DNA of 64,000 nucleotides from contig NC_133770.1 in the NCBI RefSeq assembly GCF_003597395.2, positions 408,047 through 472,046 on the forward strand, written 5' to 3'. The notes beneath the pieces were generated by a model that was given only the letters and a program-made list of their open reading frames with translations, was not told the origin of the DNA and searched no databases. Positions 34,801 to 44,695 of this stretch are shown here, piece after piece. Within the stretch, counting starts at the first letter, position 1, and the number at the start of each line of letters is the position of its first letter. Origin of the DNA: Chelonoidis abingdonii (taxonomy: Eukaryota > Chordata > Testudines > Testudinidae). The position numbers and the translations under genes are program-made.

Positions 34801-37172
34801 CCTGGTGCAGTCAGTCCAGTCAGTCATTCTTCAGGAGGGGGTGTGGGCTGTGTGAGTCCAGGCTATGAGGTGGGGCGAGGCACAGAGGGTGCATGAGAAA
34901 GGCCATGCTCCGGAGAACCTCTGCTCTTGAACCAGGGCCATGGAGGGCAGGACAAAGTGGCAGGAACTCACGCTCAGCCCCTGGTCACACCAGCTGGGGC
35001 TCCCTTCCTTGCAAATGGCCCTGAGGGTGGCAGCCTGTGGGGGCGGGGTGGGGGCTAGGTGTGAGGAGAGGCCAGCTGCAGGCAGCTGCAGGTGCTGGCC
35101 ACATGCAACTTCCTGGCTCTGCCCCCTTTGCAGGGAGCGTGCAGGCTTTCCCCGTGCCTGGGGCTCATCCCAGAGAGAGTTGGGCTGGAGGGGCAGTGTG
35201 GAAGCTGTCTGCCGGGGAGTGTGGCACCATGAGCTAGACCTCTGTCACCTCCAAGCTGGGTCAATGCAATGGGCGCCTGAGATCAGCTAGGATGGGTGCT
35301 GCAGTGGATGCAGAATGTGTCGGCTGCCTGGCAAGCAATGTCCTACCGGGAGCGCCTATGGGGCATCCTGAACAGTCTATGACCTGTCCCCTAGCCTGCC
35401 ACACTGCTTGGCTGTGATGGGGATTGGGCAGGGCAGGAAGGGTGCAGTATACCAGGGCATGGGGCAGGGGATGTGGCATGTCCAGACCTAGAGATTGACT
35501 GGTGATGGGGGTGGGGGAGGGGACTGCAGATGGAGGTGTATTGGGGGGGGATTCACGTGGAGTGATATTTCCCCCAAGGGTCTCTTGCCTTCCCTGTGTG
35601 CTGAGCACACAACCCTGCCACCAAGCTCCATTAATCTCCAAGCCCACGACGTGCTGTCTCGCCTTGGTGAAGTTGGCCTGTCTCTCTGGCACTGGCCTTA
35701 GGAGGAGCTCTCCTTCTGTGGGACATTGGCCCCAGCTCCTCCCGCATCCTCTGTGTGAGACACCAGCAAGCAAAGGGTTAACTATCTTCCTTAATTTCCT
35801 AGCAGTGCAATAATTACCCAGCCTGGAGATCTGCAGATTGCTCTCCCCTTTGGGAAAATACAGGAAAATCAACAATTAACACTAATTAATCTCCTATTAA
35901 CACCAGATAATGAGCCTCACTCCTGCAGCTGGAATAGGCTCTGACAGCTACTGATGGCCTGGGCCATGGGGAGTGGGAGTCGGGATGGAGAGGGAATCCA
36001 CCCACACACAGCCCTCCTGCTGCCATAACAACCCACAGGCCTGCCACCCTCAGGCACAGCCCACCCCACCCCACTCCACCACGTGCAACATGGGCATGGC
36101 CCATCCCAGACTGGGAAAAGACACAGGTTACAGGACTTGCCCAGGTCACAGGGCGGCAGAAGCAGAGCAGGGAATCCAAGCCAGGTCTCCGGAGGCATAG
36201 CGCGGTGTCTGGGGTGTGAGACCAGCCTTCTCCCGTCCCCTCCCCTGCTGCAGGTGTTGCGCTACTGCTGCTCCTCGCCTCGCACCATCGAGGTGCTGAT
36301 CAACAGCTATGACCGTGTGCGGGTCACTGACGAGTGGGCAGAGGCTGTCCCAGCTGAGATCATGCAGGTAAGAGAACCAAGAGCCTTCAGGGACCTGAGG
36401 CTTCACCCCACAGTGCCTGGCTGACCAGGCAGGTCCCTCTGAAGGTTTGAGGAGGCTGGGAAGGTGCTGGGCAGAAGTTCTGCAGAGAAACTGGGAGAGA
36501 CAGAAACCGAATGGCTGTAGGGATAAGTCTGTGACCTTTGTGCTAATAGAGCTCCTTGTTCAGTGTTGGTTGAAAGTGTCTGCCCCGATGTGTTGCCATT
36601 GTCACATGACATGGGGTAGGGGTAGGGGCAGGGCCAGCTTTATGAACGGTGGAGCCCGATTTGAATAGCCGGCTGCGGTCCGGGGCTTCAGCAGCACTTT
36701 GGTGGTGGGGGGTCTGCTCCGGGTCTTCAATGGCATTGAAGGACCTCCCGCCACCGAAATGCCACCAAAGACCCAGAGAGGACATGCCCCCCACCCCCCA
36801 CCGCTGCCAGGTGATTAAAAAAAAAAAAAGTTAAAAAGACGCCTAAAGCGTGGGGCCCTCTTAGGCACGGGGCCCAATTCCAAGGAATTGGGGGAATCAG
36901 CTTAAAGCCAGCCCTGCGTGGGGGCACCAGCCAGCTGTCATTGAGGAAACGTGGCCCATGCTGACCTATCTCTTCTCTCCTGACAGAAGCACCCAGATTT
37001 CTACGAGTCACTCTTCTCCCTGGGGCAGAGGCCCCGCTCCCTGCAGCACCTGGCCCGCTGTGCACTCAGGAGCTACCTGGAGGGTCGGCTGCTGCAGGTC
37101 TTGCCTGAGCTGCACCTGCCATCTTCCCTGCACCAGTTTCTGCTGCTCAGCTTCGAGGACATTCTCTACTAG
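25518..37172 (+). CDS. ASB10: ankyrin repeat and SOCS box protein 10, complete, five exons
   Basis: Exons 25518-25809, 31636-31903, 33199-33703, 36254-36367 and 36987-37172 join in phase to 454 codons plus TAG; human ASB10 is of similar length (about 467 aa). After a variable N-terminus comes LWSLTYEQELTSPLHITAGR, then seven ankyrin repeats (TPLH-type starts such as TALHEACAA, QPLHLC, TALHVAARFG, TPLNAAC, RPLHQAC, TAMHNIL), then KHPDFYESLFSLGQRPRSLQ, which opens the SOCS box, and a family-typical FEDILY end. ASB proteins use the SOCS box to recruit elongin B/C and cullin-5 as substrate receptors of a ubiquitin ligase; the substrate of ASB10 is not shown by the sequence. The ATG at 25,518 is chosen because it is the first ATG in frame; its Kozak context is weak, and ATGs at 25,599 and 25,656 are alternatives. 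It follows IQCA1L by 5 kb on the same strand. Confidence 0.93.
26296..26419. mobile_element. hAT-type MITE, TAGGGTGACCAGA family, in ASB10 intron 1
   Basis: TAGGGTGACCAGACAGC to CATCTGGTCACCCTA, the reverse orientation of the 21,225 copy (TATATAAGAAAAAGACCC in the middle). The flanks TGCTGGGA and CGCTGGTA are a decayed 8-bp duplication. Confidence 0.75.
26470..26762. mobile_element. MITE module, CATAGGCACCGC...AGTCAGCGCCTATG
   Basis: Inverted ends GCATAGGCACCGCT and AAAAGTCAGCGCCTATGC enclose about 290 bp of GC-rich sequence. Same family as 14,529-14,888. Confidence 0.5.
26773..27190. repeat. interspersed repeats in ASB10 intron 1
   Basis: TAGGGCCCTATCAAATTCAC with a following AT-rich part (to about 27,060) is a repeat I know from turtle DNA. 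CAGGGCTGGCTCCAGGGTTT with an A-run (27,069-27,180) resembles one end of a hAT-type MITE. No matching right ends were located. Confidence 0.4.
27346..28950 (+). mobile_element. DIRS-like retrotransposon, 5' part
   Basis: Begins with the terminal stretch CTTCGAGTGCTTGCTCATAT, then a leader rich in TAGTT, then a gag-like gene (27,734-28,809). No reverse transcriptase or tyrosine recombinase follows; the antisense LTR-like stretch at about 28,950 cuts it off. Lies in ASB10 intron 1 in sense orientation, but with no visible polyadenylation signal. Confidence 0.6.
27734..28809 (+). pseudogene. DIRS-type gag, related to the LAP2-alpha C-terminal domain
   Basis: The N-terminal part has a cysteine/histidine cluster, CLACHRPM...HNSCLKCLGESH...CRIC, as in DIRS-group Gag. 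The C-terminal part, in another frame after a break near 28,265, carries MQHISWLQVSGLPPELQQTI and LPFDGQGLFSQKTD, matching the domain also found in vertebrate LAP2-alpha, which is held to derive from a DIRS-like gag. A frameshift or stop divides the gene, so it is not functional. Confidence 0.6.
28951..29530 (-). mobile_element. LTR-like stretch, antisense, ASB10 intron 1
   Basis: On the minus strand a TATATAAG box (about 29,211-29,218) precedes an AATAAA (29,004-29,009) by about 200 bases, the U3-R layout of a retroviral LTR, and TGATTGG/CCAAT-type motifs lie upstream. The exact ends were not resolved. Confidence 0.4.
29721..29944. mobile_element. hAT MITE, CAGCGGTTCTCAAAC ends
   Basis: CAGCGGTTCTCAAAC and GTTTGAGAACCCCTG are classic hAT-type inverted repeats 224 bp apart. 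The immediate flanks TTACAC and GTGTAA extend the inverted repeat rather than forming a direct duplication. The interior is non-coding. Confidence 0.75.
30200..30325. repeat. short minisatellite, about 41-bp unit, first block
   Basis: Three copies of a GGGGCAGGGCAGG / TGTCGCTGGTGCTGTCTGGG unit in ASB10 intron 1. Two more copies stand 500 bases further on, directly after the isolated N. Confidence 0.75.
30827..30827. other. single ambiguous base
   Basis: The sequence reads CCCAGGCNGGTGTCGC. The N sits at the left edge of the second block of the minisatellite, a place where an assembler may have joined or collapsed copies. Confidence 0.9.
30828..30892. repeat. short minisatellite, second block
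   Basis: Two copies of the same TGTCGCTGGTGCTGTCTGGG unit as at 30,200-30,325. Confidence 0.75.
30893..31272. mobile_element. composite hAT-type MITE modules
   Basis: GGGACGGTCCCAATTTTATT and TCTGGTCATCCTA (to 30,967) form one end of the TAGGGTGACCAGA family. From there to AGCCAGCACCTATGA (31,272) the sequence is the reverse of the TAGGCGCTGACTCC family, including CCATTTTTTCCCCATGAGTG. Both modules also occur together at 55,971-56,671. Confidence 0.55.
31273..31635. other. ASB10 intron 1, 3' part
   Basis: No repeat or exon recognised. Ends in the polypyrimidine tract CCCTTCTCCCGCTGCAG before exon 2. Confidence 0.4.
31636..31903 (+). CDS. ASB10: ASB10 exon 2 (ankyrin repeats 1-2)
   Basis: Acceptor CTCCCGCTGCAG, donor CCA|GTGAGT. 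Encodes LWSLTYEQELTSPLHITAGR, DFAPGGKTALHEACAAARTD and the start of repeat 3 (YQPLHLCKSPASIQ). Confidence 0.95.
31904..32470. other. ASB10 intron 2, 5' part
   Basis: GC-rich and unassigned. The stretch at about 32,190-32,280 (GACTGAGGCCCAGAG ... AGGCCACACAGCAAGTCTGG) resembles an old MIR-like SINE core, but is too short to be sure. Confidence 0.3.
32470..33130. repeat. degenerate minisatellite, ASB10 intron 2
   Basis: About a dozen copies of a G-rich unit GGCAGGCAGTGGGTGGATGG followed by GGGATGGTG and GGGGGCTAG, with spacing of roughly 50-65 bases. It ends about 65 bases before the exon 3 acceptor. Confidence 0.85.
33199..33703 (+). CDS. ASB10: ASB10 exon 3 (ankyrin repeats 3-7)
   Basis: Acceptor ACGCCCTGCAG, donor ATCAAG|GTGTGG. 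The largest exon; carries CAQLLLQYGASVNSQ, DTALHVAARFGLEEHVQLYL, the long insert-bearing repeat with HPPEDMERYYRVCQQL, RPLHQACKNASARVVELLLA and VVRALLNHGSIRIWPGALIK. Confidence 0.95.
33860..34660 (-). mobile_element. probable LTR-type repeat, antisense, ASB10 intron 3
   Basis: On the minus strand a CCAAT box (about 34,451-34,455) stands just upstream of a TATAAAAG box (34,427-34,434), giving a promoter in the LTR manner. The GC-rich stretch with CAGCGCCTCCTGCTGGTCAT is one I recognise as repeated in turtle genomes. Ends and target duplication were not found. Confidence 0.4.
34661..35754. other. ASB10 intron 3, unassigned
   Basis: No exon or clean repeat recognised. Confidence 0.35.
35755..35960. 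promoter_or_regulatory. candidate enhancer or conserved element, ASB10 intron 3
   Basis: An AT-rich island in a GC-rich intron with a dense cluster of ATTA/TAAT homeodomain cores (CAATAATTACC, ACAATTAACACTAATTAATC, CTATTAACACC), GGTTAAC, and an E-box GCAGCTGG. It has no repeat hallmarks. Function is inferred from motif density only. Confidence 0.3.
36254..36367 (+). CDS. ASB10: ASB10 exon 4
   Basis: Acceptor CCCCTGCTGCAG, donor ATGCAG|GTAAGA. Encodes VLRYCCSSPRTIEVLINSYD and the linker to the SOCS box. Confidence 0.93.
36629..36916. mobile_element. hAT-type MITE, CAGGGCCAGCTTTA ends, ASB10 intron 4
   Basis: CAGGGCCAGCTTTATG and GCTTAAAGCCAGCCCTG are inverted repeats 288 bp apart. The flanks GGTAGGGG and CGTGGGGG (36621-36628, 36917-36924) look like an 8-bp duplication with two changes. 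An A-run lies inside. It ends about 70 bases before exon 5. Confidence 0.75.
36987..37172 (+). CDS. ASB10: ASB10 exon 5 (SOCS box, stop)
   Basis: Acceptor CTCTCCTGACAG. Encodes KHPDFYESLFSLGQRPRSLQ, HLARCALRSYLEGRLLQVLP (BC-box part of the SOCS box) and SFEDILY before TAG. Confidence 0.95.
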   Translation, partial: KHPDFYESLFSLGQRPRSLQHLARCALRSYLEGRLLQVLPELHLPSSLHQFLLLSFEDILY

Positions 37173-37487
37173 GGGCCTGGAGCCTGGATTGAGCCACCTC
37201 TAAATCCTTTTCTTTATTTGCTTTGAATTCTTGTGCCCTGCCCTGCCTGTGAAAGCCCTGCCTTGCCCTCCCCCCTCATACCAGCCAAAGCCAGCCCTTC
37301 TGTGCCCATTTCCACCCATGCCAGCCTGGGCCCTAGTCTGCACTTTGTTCTCCCAGCTCAGACTCCCTCTGCCCACACCAACCCTCCCCATCCCGTGCCA
37401 GCTGGCTCTATTGCTGTAGCCTATGATGGGGTCCTGCCTTTCGTGGGGCCACTGCGCTGGCCCTGCTTTGTATTATGGAGATTTGGG

Positions 37488-37493
37488 AATAAA
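37488..37493 (+). terminator. ASB10: ASB10 polyadenylation signal
   Basis: Canonical AATAAA 316 bases after the ASB10 stop, followed by a GT-rich stretch (CCTGGTGTTTG), as expected for a cleavage site near 37,510. Confidence 0.7.
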
Positions 37494-37499
37494 TCCTGG

Positions 37500-38619
37500 T
37501 GTTTGTATGCCCTGGTTGGCACGTGTCAGTCCTTGTCACACTGGGGGCTGCCGTCTGACCTGCCCCATGCTGGCGCTGGCTCTGCAGAACACGTGGTGCA
37601 GGCACGGCCACAGAGGGTGCTGGGGCCATGGCTGCAGGCTGCAGCCTCCCCCTCCCTCAGTAGCTTTTCTGGGCTGTAGTTAGCACTGAGGTGTGGCAGA
37701 GCCAGCTTGGAGTTCAGCTTGACATATTCACAGCTGCCTGAGTTTCCTGTTCTTCATGATGACTCATGTTCCCTGCCCCTCTGCTGCCTAGCGTGAAGGG
37801 GCCACTTGCCACCAGCTCCTCCCAGCGCTGCATCAGATGGGACCAAGGCCTTTGTGGGCCAAGGTTTGTGAAGGGCCCAAATGACACAGTGGCTGATGGA
37901 GCCTGCTTCTGCAGGTAGCTGTGGCTCTCCCCTCAGAGGCAACCATACATGTGGCCCTTGGTGAAGCCTGACTCGTGCCAGAGAAGTGATGTTAGTTTGA
38001 TCCAGGGAGGAACTGGGGGTGTTTTGCTAGGGAGGGGGGTTTCTGCTCAAAAGCTCTTCAGTTCTTGGTTATGTTGGACATGTGGCAGTTTGTGTTGTGC
38101 AGCTGGGAGCCCAGTCACTCATTCCTCTTGCTGACTCCTCCAGGAGGGTGCATGGTTCCACCTTGGCTTGTGCAGCTGCGAGAGGTATGCAGCAGAGGCA
38201 GCAGGATTGTATGTCTATGTTCCTGAGCCAAGATTAATTATAGCACCCTTAGCAGTTCTGCTAGAATTATCTGGGACTTGCTTGCTGGGTGAGTATTCCA
38301 AATACTCCAAAATCTGTATGCTAGCTTGGATCAGCATGATATTTTTTGTGCTACATGGGGATGCAGGGTGGGATTAGTGAGCCAAATTTGGGGTAATTTG
38401 AGCAAGGAGCTCTTGAGATACAACCCCACAAAATCATCTGGTTCCTATAAAAATTGTTTTCCTGGGGCTGAAACGGTCATTCTGATCCTCCCTTAACTGA
38501 TCTCAGCTCTTGGGATTTATATCTGCTAGTGCAGGGCACTTTCTGTCCCCTGGGGATGCAATATTGGAAAAGTTACTTGAGGTAAACATTGTTGCTTCTT
38601 TTCGGCTTGAGCTAGTGAC
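37500..38619. other. intergenic sequence downstream of ASB10, unassigned
   Basis: No exon or clean repeat boundaries were recognised. Confidence 0.35.
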
Positions 38620-38631
38620 ATGCCAAAGAGT

Positions 38632-39720
38632 AGCAGAGAATCCTGTGGCACCTTATAGACTAACAGACGTTTTGGAGCGTGAGCTTTCGTGGGTGAATAC
38701 CCACTTCATCAGACGCAGGTAGTGGAAATTTCCAGGGGCAGGTATATATATGCTAGCAAGCAAGCTAGAGATAAAGAGGTTAGTTCAGTCAGGGAGGGTG
38801 AGGCCCTGTCTAAGGCAGTAGATGTTGAAAACCAAGGGAGAAATGGTTCTAGGTAATTGGCAAGCCATTCACAGTCGTTTGAACTTAGAGAGTCTCCCAG
38901 AGCGAATAGTGTCAAATTGTGCAAATGAACTGAAGCTCAGCAGTTTCTCTTGAAGTCTGGTCCTAAAGTTTTTTTGCTGCAGGATAGCCACCTTAAGGTT
39001 GCTAAGTGCGGCCAGGGAGGTTGAAGTGCCTCCTACAAGGATTTTTGTATATTGCCATCCTGATAATCTGATTGTGTCCATTATCCTTTTCCGTAGTGAC
39101 TGTCCAGTTTGCCGATGTACATAGCAGGAGGGGCATTGCGGCATATGGATGGCGTATATTACAGGTGGACGTGCAGGTGAATGAACCAGTGATGAGCACG
39201 TACCAACTGGACAGTCACTACGGAAAAGGATAAATGGACACAAATCAGATATCAGAATGGCAATATACAAAAACCTGTAGTGAGAGCACTTCAACCCTCC
39301 CTGGCCACGACTATAGCAGACCTTAAGGTGGCCATGCCTGCAAGAAAAAAACTTCGGGACCAGACTTCAAAGAGAAACTGCTGAGCTTCAGTATCTGCAA
39401 GTTTGACACCATCAGCTCTGGACTAAACAAAGACTGTGGATGGCTGCAATTACAGAACCATTTCTCCTCCCCTGGTTTTCACACCTACACTGCTAGAACA
39501 GGGCCTCACCCTCCCTGACTGAAACTAAACCCCTTTATCTCTAGCTGCGTTGCCTAGCATATATATACTGCCACTGGAATTTCCACTACCTGCCGCTGAC
39601 GAAGTGGGTATTCACCCACGAAAGCTCACGCTCCAAAACGTCTGTTAGTCTATAAGGTGCCACAGGATTCTCTGCTGCTTTTACAGATCCAGACTAACAC
39701 GGCTACCCCTCTGATACTTG
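38632..39720. mobile_element. Penelope-like element, two truncated copies head to head
   Basis: Left arm (38,632-about 39,195) is on -, right arm (about 39,205-39,720) on +, so both 3' tails point outward: GAATCCTGTGGCACCTTATA at left, its complement at right, where the tail continues to AGACTAACACGGCTACCCC. The arms cover the same part of the element: a GIY-YIG-like region (SCYVHRQTGQSLRKR on -), HFNLPGRT, NLKVAILQQKNF and the 3' tail. A single 12-bp target duplication ATGCCAAAGAGT (38620-38631, 39721-39732) flanks the pair. The arms differ by perhaps 15-20% by eye, and about 100 bases of left-arm sequence separate them. Confidence 0.8.
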
Positions 39721-39732
39721 ATGCCAAAGAGT

Positions 39733-41680
39733 GAAATGCTCATGTCTAGTGAGACATGTGCATCCCTTAGTAACCATAGGCTTTGCTGGTATTGCTGGCA
39801 GAGTATCTGCGTGGCTCAAGGTGACATGCTGTGGCTGCCCAAGCAGACTCTGTTTTTACTTTAGAATTGGTGGCAGGGAAATTAGCATTAACTCCTCAGA
39901 GGGAAGATGAAAGATGCTTCTAGGTAGTTAGGAAAACGTAAACTCTTCACATGTTTCTTGAACAATCAGTGATCAGAGGAAAGCAAATGGCTGGGTCATT
40001 TGGTCCAGGGATTCCTGATACACAGTCGCACTAACAGGAGCTACTCAAAGCTCCAGATGCTTGTAACGGTTTTGGTGCAGAGCTAGAGAGTGTGGAGGAG
40101 CTGGGAAGCTGGCAAAGGGGCAGAACCTCACACCCTGCAAACTTCACCTGTGGGGCTGAGGCAGGGCCACAAAGACCCTTGTTAGTGCCAGGCACAATCA
40201 TACATTATGCTTTTGAAACCCAGGTCAATGACTACAGCTTTGACTAACTGGATTTCCAAAAAAAAAAAGTTTTTCTATGATCCCTCAATGAATAAAGGCT
40301 TATCCTCAAAGGGACCTTTGTTGTCTGGGAGCTTGGAGTACTGACACCTTCCCCTCCAGTGACATATTTGGGGAGGGGATGGAAGCCAAGCCATCTGTGC
40401 TCTGGACCCTTACTCCCCTACAAATAGCCTCCCTCCTCCACAGTTGCTCCACCAGGCCAAGGGAGGGTGCTAAGGGACTCAACTTCCTTTCATTGCTCAG
40501 GGGAGGAACCCAGAACTCCTCACCTGCTCCGTACCACCCCAGCAGTGGAGCAAGGGCTCCAAGCTCGCCCTACCCCTGGCTGCTGCTTCTAGGGGGAAAG
40601 GAGAGATCAGTGCAGTGCAGTGGGTGTGTGTGGGGGAAAGCAAGGGATGGGTGTCAGAGCTGGGCAGTGGGGAATGTGAAGGAGGCTTCAGCTCTGCTCC
40701 CAAACCGCCTCACATTCATACCCCTCATTTCTGTCCCCCTTCAAAACATAACCCTACAGTGTTGAGTCTGGGATGGGGAACCAAGAATGAGCACAGTCAG
40801 TGCATGGCACAGGCGCACATTGCTAAGATGGGGTTAGGAGCTGAAGACAGGTATGCTCAGGGCTTGACACAGGCCCCTGGACATGGGACACTGCAGGAAG
40901 GGTGAGAACGCACATGGAGCAAATTGGAGCAGTTTGCATCTCTTAGAGGGATTCTTTCAGGCAGTGCCCATCTTCATGGGGTGTTCTTATTCATCTGAGA
41001 ACATGTCATTGAGATGAATGGGCCACTTCACACCTCACTGAGTCTGCTGTGCCGCAGATGGCTGTGAGAACCCCTTCCCCATATATTAGGACTGGATTTA
41101 GGGTAAGGACTCCGTAGTGCCACTTTTCTGCCTCCTGCTAGCACATGAACCCCTCCCAGTACACCACTGTCTCATGGCCTAGCAGTGAGGTATGGAGTGG
41201 CAAGGTAGAGGATGGAGTTGGTGTCAGAAATCAAGGCCTGCAGCTGAGCCAGTGTCCAAGCAACCTAATGCATGCAGCTCATCTGGAGTAGGTGACCTAA
41301 TTGGCTGCACCACCTGATTGGTTTGAAGCCTCAGCAGACTTAAGCATAGCCTCAGTCAGCACTACTTCAGTGGCTGCTTAAAACCTTTACCTACAGCTGT
41401 GACAGCACCAGTGCTTGCTTGATCCAGCCCTGGCTTGACTTGCTGCAGAGAACCCAGTTCTGACCCCTGACTTTGGCCTCCATCTCTGTGTAACCAGAGT
41501 CAGGATAAGTGCTACTCTGACATCTGGTGGTGAATTGTAGAGAGTGTGGAAAGAATTTCAAGAATTTGCATTGGCATCCACCCCCCACTTAGCATAATCC
41601 TGCAGCAGCCTGGGATGGTTATTTTAACAGCTCTGGGATCCTCAATTTCTTTGTTATTGGGACAGGAGGAAAAACAGTTT
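39733..41680. other. intergenic sequence, unassigned
   Basis: Includes an A9 run near 40,260. Nothing recognisable as a gene or repeat with clear ends. Confidence 0.35.
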
Positions 41681-42704
41681 GTCACCCTGATTGTGTGAAT
41701 GGGGAGCTGTGGGACTGCTTTGTGACAGAAATGACTCAACCTCAGTTGGGTGGTACTTGCTAAACATGGGACATGAGTTCCAAAACCCAATGAATTTAAA
41801 GAGATTGGGGGACTGGTGTGTGTACCTAATGGTATGGGCCCTTTTTGAAACTCTCAAACACCAATTACATAGTCTTTTCTCTCTGATGTTAAAGAATAGA
41901 GCTAATTTTTGGTTCTATTAAGAGTCTATCTAGAGACTGCTGAGTTGAATTCATGTTGGGCTAATGGTGTGCCAGGGCTCCCCTCAAAAGAGCTGAATTG
42001 AGATCATGGAGTGCTGTGTTAAGTAGGGGGGAGCCTGAAGATCTATTGTTAAGTGGCTGGCAGAGCAGTTTGCAGTGTGTTAGAGCAGCTTATGGAACAG
42101 TGAGTGGAGAGAAGAGGTTTGTAGAGGTGGCTGGAGGAGCAGCACAGCTGGTGTGGGGGAGCTGGTCGTGGTGAAGGCTGCAGCAGAACTCCACGGAGAG
42201 GCAGAACAGTTGGCCTTGGCCCATGTAAGGTGCCCCTTAACACCCTGTGTGGACTTCCCCCCCTTTCCATGCAGGCTGGCGGGGGTAAAACTCTGCAGAT
42301 AAACTCTTGAATTCTGGGGTGGCACTGACCAGAGATTTTTGGGTTGTTGGACTTTGGGGTGATTGGACTTAAGACCCTAAGGGGAAAAGGACATTGCCAA
42401 ATGTACCTGGGGTGGGTTTTTTTGTTTGTTTATGGTTTGTGTTATAATCCTGTTTGTGGTTTCTTCCAATGTGATGCTGCATTGTTTCCCTCCTTATATA
42501 AAAGGATTTTGCTACACTCAGACTCCGTGCTTGAGAGAGGGGAAGTATTGCCTCCTAGAGGCACCCGGGCGGGTGGTGGTATGTAAGTGTCCCAGTCACT
42601 GGGTGAGGGCTCGAGCCGGTTATGCCTTGTGTTACTGAAACGGAACCCCTGGATACTGAACCCGGCCCTTGTTGCTGCCAATTCAGAGGGGCAGAAGGGT
42701 TACA
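41680..42704 (+). mobile_element. probable LTR of an endogenous retrovirus
   Basis: The 3' half (GTGTTATAATCCTGTTTGTG, GCTACACTCAGACTCCGTGC, GGAACCCCTGGATACTGAAC, ending CAGAAGGGTTACA at 42,704) is a turtle LTR end that I recognise. TATATAAAAGG at 42,495 lies before it. The 5' end was not fixed; TGTCACCCTG at 41,680 is a candidate but has no matching duplication. Confidence 0.5.
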
Positions 42705-43304
42705 TCTGCTTTTCACCCTGTGCTCGTGGTGCCTGCTCTAGCTGGTAGGCGGACTGGTCACTGACGCCTGGGAGGGTTTAGCAGAGGGGCTGTGTATGGT
42801 GCAGCTCAAGCAATGGCACAATGCAGGGAATGTTGGAGAAGTGGGGGGGATTGAAACACTTGGGGTGTGGTTGGAGGGGGTTAGAGCATTGGGGAGTGTA
42901 CAGCAGGTTCTGGAGCAGTAATAAGGGAGGGTACAAGAGTTGTATTGGGGGCTGGTGTGTATCTTAACTTTGTACGCTGGTTTTCAATAGATTCCAAGGT
43001 CATGTACGTGTGTGACTCTATTATGATTGCATCCAGTCTGAACCTTGGTCTTATGCACAGTGTCAGATGGCCAGCGGGGCCCAATGCCAGGACCAATGGG
43101 GGCACCTAGAAAAATAGTTGGCCCCCATGTCCTGACCCACTTCACCACCTAATGCTCACTGCTGGGAAGTGAAGGAAAGTTCTTGTGCCTGACCTACGGT
43201 CCCCTGGCAGGAGCGCTGGCAGGTGGGGCAAGCGCCCATGCCGCCACCCCATTTTCCCCACAGGATTGCTGCAGGGGGGGACTTCAGGCAGAAGGGTGGG
43301 GAGG
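42705..43304. other. intergenic sequence, unassigned
   Basis: No gene or repeat recognised. Confidence 0.35.
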
Positions 43305-43979
43305 TGTCACGGAGTCCCCGGGCGATGCTCTGGAACTGCTCCCACAAAGCCAGTCAGGACTTTGGGGAGCCCTCTCCCTTGGAGGCAGACTGTTCAGGGC
43401 AGAAGTCTCACCACGTCTTCCCCTCCTGGGTCCTCTCCTTGGGCATTCGCTCCTCTCCCCTCCATTGCCTTCCCAAGCGGCCCACCCCAGGCGGGTCACT
43501 GGGGAAGCACAGGGTTTCTGCACCCCCACTTTGCAGTCAGACGTGACTCTCAGCCAGCAAAAAGAGGTTTCCGATGACAGGAACAAGAGTCTAAAACAAG
43601 CTGTAGATACAGCGACCAGACCCCCGGTGTCCATTCTGGGGGGTGCAAGAGCCGACCCCTAGGTCGCCTTCATCCTCATCCCCAGCAGTTCGACTAACCA
43701 CCCCCTCCAGCCCCTCCTCTCTGCTCAGCTCCTTTCCGGGCCAGGAGGTCACTGATCCCTTTGTCTCCAACACTTTCAGTTGGCCACCTTTGCAGAGGAG
43801 GGCCCAGGCCATCATTGCTAGGAAGACAGAGTGGCCAGGCATTTAGAGGGCCTGCCCATTCCTCTGAGCAATCACACACCCTTATCCCACCACCTAGATA
43901 CTTAAGAACTGCATAAGGGACACTGAGGCACCAACACAGTGTTCAGAGCAAACATTAAGAACAGTCCCAGTTCGTCACA
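43305..43979 (-). mobile_element. solo LTR, family C
   Basis: TGTCACGGAGTCCCCGGGCG to CAGTTCGTCACA on +; matches 10,066-10,719 throughout. The flanks share GAGG (43301-43304, 43980-43983), a probable decayed target duplication. Confidence 0.8.
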
Positions 43980-44069
43980 GAGGGGCCCCCATTCGCATTG
44001 GCCCAGGGCCTCACAAACACATAAGCCACCTCTGGTACAGCACAGGCCCTAGAGCGTACCCCAAATAAT

Positions 44070-44311
44070 TCCTAGAGCAGAGCTCTTAGACAAGCATCCC
44101 ATCTTCATTTAAACACTGGCAGTGATAGAGAATCCACCAACACCCTGGTAAGTTGTTCCAAGGGTTAACTATTCTCACCAGTGTAAATTTACACCTTGTT
44201 TTCATTTTGTCTAGATTCCTCTTCCAGCCATTGGAGAATTTAGACCTCTCTCATCTAGATTGAAGAACCCACTAGTAAATATTGGTTCCCCATGTAGATG
44301 CTAGGGCTTGA
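44070..44311 (-). mobile_element. CR1-like LINE fragment, antisense
   Basis: GACAAGCATCCCATCTTCAT, GAGAATCCACCAACACCCTG, CTTCCAGCCATTGGA and AATATTGGTTCCCCATGTAG are the antisense of a CR1 3' region of a different subfamily from the one at 54 kb. Truncated by or joined to the Penelope-like tail at 44,312. Confidence 0.6.
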
Positions 44312-44695
44312 AATAAAAATGAGTCCAGTGGCACCTTAAAGACTAACATTTATTTGGGCATAAGCTTTTGTGAGTAAAAAATCCCCTTCTTCAGATGTGT
44401 GGCGTGAAAATTACAGATACCAGCATAAATATACTGGCACATGAAGAGAAAGGAGTTGCCTTACAAGTGGAGAACCACTGTTGACAAGGCCAATTCAGTG
44501 AGGGCAGATGTGGTCCACTCCCAATAATTGATGAGGAGGTGTCAATACCAAGAAAGGGAAATTTGCTTTTGTAGTGAGCCAGCCACTCCCAGTCCCTGTT
44601 CAAGCCCAAATTAATGGTGTTAAATTTGCAAATGAATTGTAGCTCTGCAACTCCTCTTTGAAGTCGTTTTTTGAAGTTTTTTTGTAGAACGATGG

